From the NCBI GenBank assembly GCA_019055375.1, contig JAHQIW010000203.1:124001-188000 (forward strand): a stretch of 64,000 bases of DNA. The letters run 5' to 3'. This DNA comes from Parelaphostrongylus tenuis. Taxonomy: Eukaryota; Nematoda; Chromadorea; Rhabditida; Metastrongylidae. Numbering within the stretch: the first letter of the stretch is position 1; every line of letters starts with the position of its first letter. Made by a program: the position numbers and the translations under genes. The notes below the pieces were generated by a model. That model made no database searches. It was not told the DNA's origin and saw nothing but the letters and a program-made list of their open reading frames with translations. Positions 56,439 through 64,000 of the stretch are shown here, one piece after another.

Positions 56439-56586
56439 CTTATAGAAAGCGGCGATGACAAGGAAATTTAGTGCGATTCCACTGATTGCAGCGATGAGGA
56501 CAACTAAAGCACAAATCACTCGAATAGTCGGCGATGTTTTGACGTCCATTACGCCAGGTTTTTCTTCAAACCTTTCTCTTAAGTAT
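56439..56586 (-). pseudogene. Srx-like unit 4 exon 1 (TM1), itself intact
   Basis: Acceptor CACTTTCAG, then in-frame sequence to ATG (56549-56547): MDVKTSPTIRVICALVVLI then AAISGIALNFLVIAAFYK, ending AAG/GTGGCA. The donor is weaker than in units 1 and 3. The rest of the unit is broken. Confidence 0.65.
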
Positions 56587-57400
56587 CTGAAAGTGTTCAT
56601 TGGCAAATTTGATAGTGTGATCAGGACTCGTAACAACATCACATCACGTGTGGTCGTGGTTCAGCAATGAATGCAATACTTTTGTACTAAATTGATCTCG
56701 TGAGGAAACAACGCCCAGCCGTATACCTAGTTACAATGCAAAACTTTCATAAATGTTGCCACAGAACAAATTATTGAGCTATGGCTAGCAGTTTATTGTA
56801 AAAGCAACACTATAATCACAGTATCGTGGAACTACGTCGATACGAAAAAAAAAAAGTTAAGCTCACAACAGCAGTAGATCCAATTTTGAGCTCAAACTAA
56901 TGACGATGCCGACATTTAGTGATATCACACTATTAAGTTCATGTCTTAATCAGTCGTTCTTACTACGTTCACAGTGGGCGGAATGTTCACAGGAAAAATT
57001 TATATCAATGCTTAATAGGATTTTTCTGCTCGATAAGTGCAGTAATCAAACTTCTTGTAGAAGCGACACGATAGCCTTACAAAAAGTGCACGTGGAGTGG
57101 CCTAATGGCTTTAAAGGGAGCACATTTCGAAGCGATAACGAAAATTGTAGAATGCAATACAATAACTTTCACTATAACTCATGTCAACCACACGACGGCT
57201 TGCAAAGAATGTCTAAGTGAACCTGATGAGCGATATTTAATGGGGAACGGTGTTTATATCGTAAAAATTCTATGAACTGTTACGAAATGAAGGCCTGCCA
57301 CCGCAAAAAATGTGAGAAGGCCACGTAGCAATAAAACATTACTTATTACTGCTTATTCGCCATATAATAAAACATTGGGAAAATAAAATTTTTCCTAGAA
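56587..57400. other. No recognisable gene
   Basis: Upstream flank of unit 4. A plus-strand frame at 56900-57220 (106 codons) has no domain I recognise. Confidence 0.3.
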
Positions 57401-57404
57401 GATT

Positions 57405-57500
57405 GCGTGGTGAGCAAAAATACGGCCTCAGTAGGGAATCGAACCCGCGTTTCATCCATACAGGGGACGTGCTACTACCACTGCATCACCGAGGCACATT
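57405..57500 (-). mobile_element. tRNA-like SINE, Gly-like head
   Basis: The minus strand has GCCTCGGTGATGCAGTGGTA, B box GGTTCGATTCC and CTGAGGC. Seven acceptor pairs can form, but the T stem has only three pairs, so it is a SINE or pseudo-tRNA. Confidence 0.55.
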
Positions 57501-57604
57501 TCGTCAATTCAGCTGGGTTTATAAAGCAAAATCGCATACAAACCTGCTAAAGGTTGGTGGCTGATAGCTAGCACTGAGGTGCTGACGAATGAGTGGTGGC
57601 GCAA

Positions 57605-57720
57605 GTGTACTTCGGTGGTGTAGTGGTAGAGCACGCATCCCGGATGGATGAAACGCAGGTTCGATTCCCGCCTACGAGTGTGTTCTTGCTCACCATCCAT
57701 TACTCTTAGGTATATATGTA
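57605..57720 (+). mobile_element. tRNA-like SINE, Gly-like head
   Basis: TTCGGTGGTGTAGTGGTAGA, B box GGTTCGATTCC (about 57658-57668) and a CACCATCCATTACTCTTAGG tail. It is head to head with 57405-57500. Confidence 0.6.
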
Positions 57721-58640
57721 TCATCATAACACTGCAAAAAAGTGCTAAAAATACTACAGTTCCAAAAGTTTTTCATTAAATAATTGCCCTACTACGTACT
57801 TACATTTGATAAAGTTTGAGGATCAGCAGAGGAAATGATTTAGGGCATAGTAACCTCATATGCACTTGTGCACTAGAAACTTTTTTCAATAAACTAAAAC
57901 AACGTGGACACGATAGCAATTTTCATGCGTTAACGCTTCCCCACCCTTCACACGTTTTTCCCTATCAAATTCAAAGAAGTTATCACAGCGCAGGGGCTAG
58001 AAGTATTCTGCTATGAACACACGACCAACGATGTTGTGTACCAGGCCATCTCAACCAAGTTCAAGATTTCTGCTGAATCGATAAGTTGATGTTACGCTTT
58101 ATGAGAGTATGAAACCACTGGCTTGAAAAATCGATAGTACAGCACTTGATTATGTGACTGTAACACATTCATTTAATCTCGCTTGCGAAGGTTCAATGGA
58201 GTTGTATGCAATCGATCAGTCTCGAACATTGTTTTACTCTATTTCTTGTTTTCCTGAAAAGCGTGACTTGGTAGCAACGGAATTTTGAAGTTTTAATGAG
58301 AAAGATCATTTTATTCAATGAAAATTCTTAGCTGATCTCTAGTCAGTGTTGACCATACATGGTGTAAGAGCCTGTACTGAAATATTTCTGTAGGTTTGAC
58401 GGGTTCAGCTCACAGTTTGAACATCTATTTTCGAGCTAAATCTCTTATTTGCCGTATATTGGTGTAATCAGCTCGCTAATGCTCCTACTTGTTGATGCTG
58501 ATATTTTTGTCAGGTTTGTCAACTCCGTTGTAATTTTTACCCATGAGTTGATATATGGGCCAATCTTTGTTGTTTAAAACAGGTTGCATTTTGCTCATAG
58601 CAGAGGTGAGGCAATGGCATTCAACTCTTGTCATTGCGGT
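57721..58640. other. No recognisable gene
   Basis: Short unrecognised frames only. Confidence 0.35.
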
Positions 58641-58644
58641 TTTC

Positions 58645-58900
58645 CTGTTTGGCCAGACACTAGGTTATTGTTTCAATATTTCAAAAGTAGTTGACGTTTT
58701 GGCAACTCCAGATCCAAATCTACAAAACCCAGACGCTGGGCAATAATCGAATGTCCTTTCATGTTGCACGGCTGTGATAATGAGATATGCTGTAAAGTAT
58801 GTGATTATGACAATAGCGGAACCGAGGGAGGGTGCTACTGATGAGTCCCAATAGGACGAAATAGGCACAAATAATTTTTTCCAAAGCACTCAAATATTCG
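58645..58900. mobile_element. Fragment carrying a second-type hammerhead, Penelope-like terminus
   Basis: On the minus strand CTGGAGTTGCCAAAACGTC (about 58714-58696) is a decayed terminal motif. On the plus strand a well-formed hammerhead follows. Opposed ribozyme motifs are expected of Penelope-like terminal repeats, but no coding remnant is adjacent. Confidence 0.4.
58830..58891 (+). ncRNA. Hammerhead ribozyme, second type
   Basis: CTGATGA (58838-58844), stem II GTCC (58845-58848) with GGAC (58854-58857) around CAATA, and GAAA from 58858. Helix III is weak (AU...AU) and ends in an AUA triplet. GGGTGCT (58830-58836) can pair with AGCACTC (58885-58891) as an outer helix I. The CTGATGAGTCC...GGACGAAA block resembles schistosome-type hammerheads. 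The 3' half is less certain than the 5' half. Confidence 0.6.
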
Positions 58901-58904
58901 AAGA

Positions 58905-59050
58905 ATGTTAAGTGGTATGCAAAAATCAGCGCCGTAATCTGGGGTGGAACCCGTTCAACCTAACCGAAGACGTGTGTTAACCACTTCGCTGCTAAGATCA
59001 CTTATCATGCCATGACTCTTTCTGCGATTTGAGGTATCGAAGCTGTAGGC
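58905..59050 (-). mobile_element. SINE relic, family 1 variant
   Basis: The minus strand has GCAGCGAAGTGGTTAACACA, GGTTGAACGGGTTCCACCCC and GCGCTGATTTTTGCATACC. It is related to 46.86-47.06 kb. Confidence 0.4.
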
Positions 59051-60340
59051 ATTAGCAACCAACAGTCAACGTGTACGGTCTGGCAAACAAATATCGTCAA
59101 TAATCCTAATTAACATCCAGTTATACCTTACAAGACTTCTCGAGAAACCACCAACGATCAACGTCGTCATGGCTTACAATGTTGGCAAGTTTAGAAACAG
59201 ATCACAATCACTGTCATATTCCTGGCAAATGAGTCGTAAATGTCATGAAAAGAAATCTCAAAGCGAAATGCTAAAACTTATCAGAAATGAAGAATGTATT
59301 ACTACCATAGAGGCCCGTCTTTTCTCCGTTCGATCCTCTCACCTGGCCTGAGAGCAATTTTAGATATCATCGATAAATTAAAAATCTGCGTAACTATACA
59401 AATACTGCTACATAACATTGATTAAGGCTCTAGAAAATTAGCGAACCGCTACTACCATAATTGGTGCCGCATTAGTGCTAAAGTAATTACGGCTTCAAAT
59501 TTCGGGTTTTGCGGTAATTTCGGTTTTTCAGTTGTTCCATTATCGAATTATAAATTTTATTAATGCATAACCGCAATCTCTTTTGCATCAGTATATTACT
59601 GCTATTAGCGATTCGCCAACTAAGCAAGAGAATTACTCAAAACCACTGAAGCTATAGAAAATCGGTGACGTCTTTGATAATGATCTAACATATTCCTCTC
59701 AGCAGCGATATTAGGCCATCTACAGATCAATCGCCATCGGGTGACCAGAGGGTGTCTGTAGATGTTGCACTGTGATGCACGTCATCGAGGTTGATAATAT
59801 TACACTTTATCAAACAGTTGTTTTCGTGGCTTTACCTTCTCCAAAGTTTAGAAAGACCAGGTTGCCATACCTCCATCACTTCGCTAGAGGAAAGTTATCA
59901 AACCTAGATTTTAATCCCATCATGCACAACCGCTTTCAACATACTACCTTTATAGATGATTGTTTATTTATCAACTCCAATCAAGAGATAATGGACAGAG
60001 GTTCTAGATGTGGAATGAACGGTAAAGCACATAAAATTCACCCCATAGCTACCGAAAGAAAACTGTCTCCTATTTCTAAACGCGTGACTGAACTGTCCGA
60101 GAACGGCTAGGAATGACGTGCCACCAAACGATGACTTCACCTGTCCGAAGCGGACTACAATGAAAAGATGCTCCACTTATTGCGTAGTAGCAGAGCAAAA
60201 TTGTATTCCACTCTCGATTTGCTTTCTCTCCTTGGCTGAATTACGTGAATAGCTTTTCACTGGATTTTTGGCACTTATTCAATTGTTCAAATCTTGACGG
60301 TTTCAATGCTAAAGATCGTTGTTGAAAATGCCTTGCAATC
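59051..60340. other. Open frame 59772-60110 (+), not recognised
   Basis: A 112-codon plus-strand frame contains TTFIDDCLFINSN, superficially like a reverse-transcriptase DD box, but no neighbouring RT motif supports this. The rest of the stretch shows nothing. Confidence 0.25.
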
Positions 60341-60344
60341 ATAT

Positions 60345-60925
60345 TTGAGCCACGCATGTCAGTGGTCAGTCAAACAGGGCTGACTTATAGATCGAAACAC
60401 GGTGTAGAAGAACATCCAGCTGACAAGCGTCTTAATAGACGAAACACCCGCTAGGGACGCATAGAGCACAGAAGCACGACGGAGTTGATTTTGAAATCGA
60501 AGTCACCATCCTTGCGCAGGAGCAAAAAACATCAGCGCGAAAGATCTTGGAAGCATTTTGGATTAATCGACCAATCCAACCATAAACCGCAGGGAGGAAT
60601 GCTTGTAAGCACTAGTGTTATGAGCCAGTATATAAGACTGTTGTTTTGATGGGTAGGATGCATTACGAGCCTATGTGTCTCTCTTGCCGGTGATCTCCAC
60701 TTGGATCATCCAGTGGAACGCATATAAAAAGCGGTGAGTATGTTGAGTGTTGATTTTTGCTTGATGCGATTGAAATCTAGGTCTGGTGATTTTCTCTAAA
60801 GAAGTAATGGAGGTGTTTGACTGATTGTATTGCAAACATTTTGACCTTTCCAGGCTCTGAAGAAGATGAACTGCCGAAACGTCAGCTATCGAATAAAGTT
60901 TAATGTAACATCTCGTGTTCTGCTC
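60345..60925 (+). mobile_element. Penelope-like 3' end fused to a retrozyme-like fragment
   Basis: 60345-60405 has retrozyme landmarks (TTGAGCCACGCATGTCAGTG, GGGCTGACTTATAGATCGAA, ACACGGTG). It passes directly into EEHPADKRLNRRN and SPSLRRSKKHQRERSWKHFG, the decayed C-terminus of the GIY-YIG region, and then into about 270 bases homologous to 54.2-54.48 kb, ending in a hammerhead-like motif. The coding relic is broken. Confidence 0.6.
60853..60890 (+). ncRNA. Hammerhead-like terminal motif
   Basis: CTGAAGA (60857-60863), CCGAAAC and a GTC triplet (60881-60883) followed by AGC, which pairs with the GCT before the core. Stem II is poor. Confidence 0.4.
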
Positions 60926-61039
60926 AAAGAAGAAAATCAAGAATCATACTGAAGCATGCCGAGGTTAATAGACAGTCGGTCTTGGGATTTGTCCAACTAT
61001 GTATGAAATGCGACACTATGTTGCAATAGCTGTCACAGC

Positions 61040-61335
61040 TGCAGTGCGATGGATGATAAAGTGGCTCGATTGGGACGAAAATGACATGCGTATAAACGGC
61101 AAAATCCCATAAAATTTGCGCTGCTCTGATAAAATCGTTATGTCTCTGAGGAGTAACACTGGAACAGAAACCTTTCTCAACAACCTCGACGGATCAGAAA
61201 AAAATTGGACAGCTCATAAGCAGTGCGAAGACACAATTCATGCTTTACGGCGTAGAAAGTAGTCAAAATTTATGGTTTTTATTTGGGGAGAACACCGTAG
61301 AGGAGAATTGAATTTTAAGAGTGATAACCTTATCT
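61040..61335 (+). mobile_element. RTE reverse transcriptase remnant
   Basis: WMIKWLDWDENDMRINGKIP, NLRCSDKIVMSLRSNT and NLDGSEKNW align with the RTE palm (DD lost). Paralogue of 23.63-23.84 kb. Confidence 0.55.
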
Positions 61336-61639
61336 ATTCGGAAGAGTGAGAGCGCCCGTAAAAGTACTCATGTATGTTTAACACGCTCGGCCTAACGGTA
61401 AATGATGACTGGAATTTTATAACCACCTATCATCTTGCACAACCCTATCAATGAAGAGCAAAGTATCAGAGGACACTGACTAGCGACAAGCTGTCTCAGC
61501 GTTGTAGACGACAAAACTACTTTTGGCGTTGATCAATCTTTGAGAAATGCACCATGTATTCATCTTTATTCATAGCATCACAGAAATAACCGATGTATAT
61601 TTCGCCTGGATTGCGACAGGTATGATGTGAAGTCAGTGT

Positions 61640-62110
61640 TCTGCTCTCCTAGATAAGCTTGATACCATTTAGCAACATCATATACGGATGCTTGGTAAGC
61701 CTACAGCATGGGAATGAATCAGAAAGCGATCCCGTTTGTATTATATGGTCCCTTGAAAATTTTAGCTACGCGCTCACTCTACTCCTTGTCAAGATTAGGA
61801 GCAACCCAGCGGGCTCTTTTTATAAAAAAATTTTCGAGTGTGTTCTTCTAGGGCTTTTGTGGATAGGTCAAACTATCGAGTTAGAGGTTCTTCTGCTATA
61901 CCTTCGCTATCTCAGAAGATCCAATCGGTTACGGCTTCTACCCATCAGTCGGTGTAAAGCACACTAACGGTTGCCATCCATCATTCGATGTTCAAACACA
62001 CTATGTGTCAGGTCTATAATCCTCGACAAATTAGCGGCAAAATGGCGTATCTGATAAAATATTTTTTATCACTAACGTAGGCCAAAGCTCTTGACCCTTT
62101 CCTTCTGTCG
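61640..62110 (-). mobile_element. SINE relic and RTE 3'-end relic
   Basis: Paralogue of 24.23-24.72 kb. It keeps TTGATACCATTTAGCAAC and, near 61900-61990, the decayed minus-strand region encoding the RTE C-terminus. Confidence 0.45.
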
Positions 62111-63318
62111 CGCAACGAGGGATATTCTTAATATCAACCTTTTTACTACATGTCCATAGCGCCAAGCAACCGTCATTCTGCCAGCGTGGTCACCAGATAT
62201 TTGACGCATAATTTAAAGGAAGGCGAATTGTCAATTCGTAAAGATAGGCGCAAACTCACGCGTTCTTTGTCCTTTTCACAGCAGCCTTTATGCTTTTGAA
62301 AACTTAGCAACTGATCGCTTTCCCCTTCCAAACTTTGGAACTATGTTCATCATCTTAGCTTCCATAATTAGACAGCAGTAAAAGTAACACGCAGAGGTAT
62401 TCAGGCGCTCACGATCCATGTTATGAGATGAAATTAGTGGTATAGTTGTGTAAGTGGTGCAAGTGTTGTAAGCTATTCGACTGGATCATAAATGCTGAGG
62501 TAACCATCCCAACTTCAGGAGTGTTTGTTCAACACAAACACTACTGCATTACAAGACAATCTTTATATAGCAGTAATTTTCTCGATCTTGGAATCAATCT
62601 ACTCAGAAGAAGCATACTATGATGAGGATTTAGAAAGACGGTTTTTGTCATCATTTTGGCCAATAATTTCAACATAATCATCTCTGTATCAAAATCTGCA
62701 CCATTTTCTTTTCTATACTTGATCCCAATATTTTATTTCAATCAATCTAAAGTTATTTTCTCCAAAAAGTTCAACTCGTATTTGGAACCATTTCCAATCA
62801 TACGTGCTTTGAGGGAACAATCTGTTTCAGGAAAAGTTTTTTTTCGCATTTCAAAGATGTTATTTAATTCTTGTACTAACTTCGAGAGTTTCTTTTCTCC
62901 ATTTCAAGCCGAGTATGAAAAGCTTGAATAAGAGCTGAAAATTAATAATTCAAATGACTACGGTACACTGTTATCATGAATGAAGTCACAGAAGAGATAC
63001 AACGCTTCAATTTCGTGATGAGCAACACAAATTTACAGAATGAAACGCACCACGATATGCACGAAAAATAAAATCTCCAGACCATCAGCCTGTACTACAA
63101 CATTTGAAAGTGACAGTTATCCATCAAAATCCAGTCAATACTCAATATGCTCAGATTGCACAAATTGATTTGCCTCAATAATTTTCTTTTAACAGCTTCG
63201 TGGAGCCATAAATGGACGTTTACAACTAATTACTGCTTTTTCACAAGGAATAACAAATCTAGAAATTATACAGCTTTTTCACTTGTCTGTCAATCATTAT
63301 ACCGCCCAAGAATTTGAC
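62111..63318. repeat. Receptor 3' flank, counterpart 24.72-25.72 kb
   Basis: Aligns with the sequence downstream (minus strand) of unit 3. No gene of its own. Confidence 0.45.
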
Positions 63319-63612
63319 TTAATGTTGGCATCGCCCTCCTTCTGCTTGCCTAGTTGCATGACGCTCTTGTCCCTTAGTTGAGGTAACTCGTATAGTAATT
63401 ATAGTGGTACTTTTCCGGAACAAATCGCGAGCATGTTCTCGCACGTCTCTGTTGAAAAGGCACAGCATGACAGGCAATGAGATGGCGTTGGAGATGATAG
63501 CGAAATTTTCGAAAGCGACGATGTAGAAACGTGCATATCCCGTTATGCGAAGGGCTGGAATGAATTTGAACATCGCCATGACGATGACAAACAACGCACT
63601 GTTCGGAATCGT
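63319..63612 (-). CDS. Srx-like unit 5 last exon, intact
   Basis: Acceptor CAAATTTCAG, then TIPNSALFVIVMAMFKFIP, GYARFYIVAFENFAIIS, SLPVMLCLFNRDVREHARDL and a basic tail ending GRCQH and TAA. It is 294 nt, the same as the unit 3 last exon. Upstream exons lie beyond the right edge. The intron side has no retrozyme-like insertion. Confidence 0.75.
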   Translation of the reverse strand, partial: TIPNSALFVIVMAMFKFIPALRITGYARFYIVAFENFAIISNAISLPVMLCLFNRDVREHARDLFRKSTTIITIRVTSTKGQERHATRQAEGGRCQH

Positions 63613-64000
63613 CTGAAATTTGCACAATTTTCTACAAAGTCTTCAAAATAGTTGACTGAAGGTGGTCAAGACCGAGGAAGAAGCCAAGGCACTGAAGGTT
63701 TCAATTCACTTTTTCAATTTTGAACAAGAAGCAACTAATATGACTAATTTCAGGCATTTGACGACGCGAAAATTACATGACCGGTTTGTCGTAACTATTA
63801 CAGTGTTATTAGATTTTGTAATCGACTCGTTATCTCACATTCATTGTTCCAAAGGTTTTGAACGTCTTACGTGTTGTATCAATTGCTGCTCAAAGACTTC
63901 ATATTTCTCACAAATGTCGTAGGATGGTGGTCAAGTCGAATTCTTGAAGATAGCGAACTAAGGTGCTACCATGTGATATGAAGGAACTGTTATAGAAGGG
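63613..64000. other. Intron of unit 5
   Basis: 63.70-63.93 kb (minus) repeats the relic seen at 26.8 and 43.6 kb. Confidence 0.4.

Noticed and set aside
57405..57720. Possible tRNA-Gly genes
   Set aside because: A and B boxes are present, but the T stem or anticodon arm does not fold, and SINE tails follow. They were called SINEs instead.
59772..60110. Reverse transcriptase from FIDDCLFI
   Set aside because: One DD-like word without neighbouring palm or fingers motifs is not enough.
1..64000. CRISPR arrays, operons, bacterial genes
   Set aside because: No spaced direct-repeat arrays, no long contiguous ORFs and no Shine-Dalgarno context; the sequence is eukaryotic.

Overview
The window looks like nuclear DNA of a nematode, most likely a strongylid or hookworm-like (clade V) worm. 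The evidence is intron-rich genes with very small exons and T-rich 3' splice sites, an Srx-like chemoreceptor family, a near-exact SL1 spliced-leader sequence, many RTE, mariner, piggyBac and Penelope-like relics, and tRNA-derived SINEs with intact B boxes. The genus is an inference.

The coding backbone is a minus-strand tandem array of seven-transmembrane chemoreceptor genes, best compared with nematode class Srx. Five units can be seen. Unit 1 (exon 2 at 6.2 kb, exon 1 at 8.3 kb) has only these two exons recognisable here. Unit 2 (14.9-15.0 kb) has collapsed into an exon-1/last-exon fusion. Unit 3 (25723-37795) can be assembled completely: seven exons with compatible phases, good splice sites and a 322-residue product. 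Unit 4 (42.3-56.6 kb) is a pseudogene with several independent lesions. Unit 5 shows only its intact last exon (63319-63612) at the right edge. Flanks and introns were duplicated with the genes: about 8.1-15.0 kb matches 37.5-42.6 kb, 23.6-26.0 kb matches 61.0-63.6 kb, and 31.0-32.4 kb matches 51.5-52.8 kb. Old RTE, mariner and SINE insertions are shared between these copies.

The most interesting content is a family of hammerhead-ribozyme repeats. At 8592-9277 an element made of a monomer of about 320 bp, in more than one tandem copy and then inverted, is flanked by a 12-bp target duplication and carries two hammerheads with every core base present, one on each strand. A diverged relative (about 312-bp monomer, about 12-bp target duplication) sits at 26031-26611, directly against the 3' splice site of the unit 3 last exon. 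A further hammerhead lies at 17.2 kb, and one of a different type at 58.8 kb. Penelope-like fragments encoding GIY-YIG endonuclease motifs end in hammerhead-like motifs at 54.46 and 60.86 kb. The architecture resembles metazoan retrozymes mobilised by Penelope-like elements.

Other notable items are a nearly perfect 158-bp hairpin inside a mariner relic (10017-10174), an SL1 sequence without a splice donor at 29130, and a GC-AG intron in the unit 3 receptor. Large stretches between these features show nothing recognisable. They are probably introns and decayed repeats and are marked as such.
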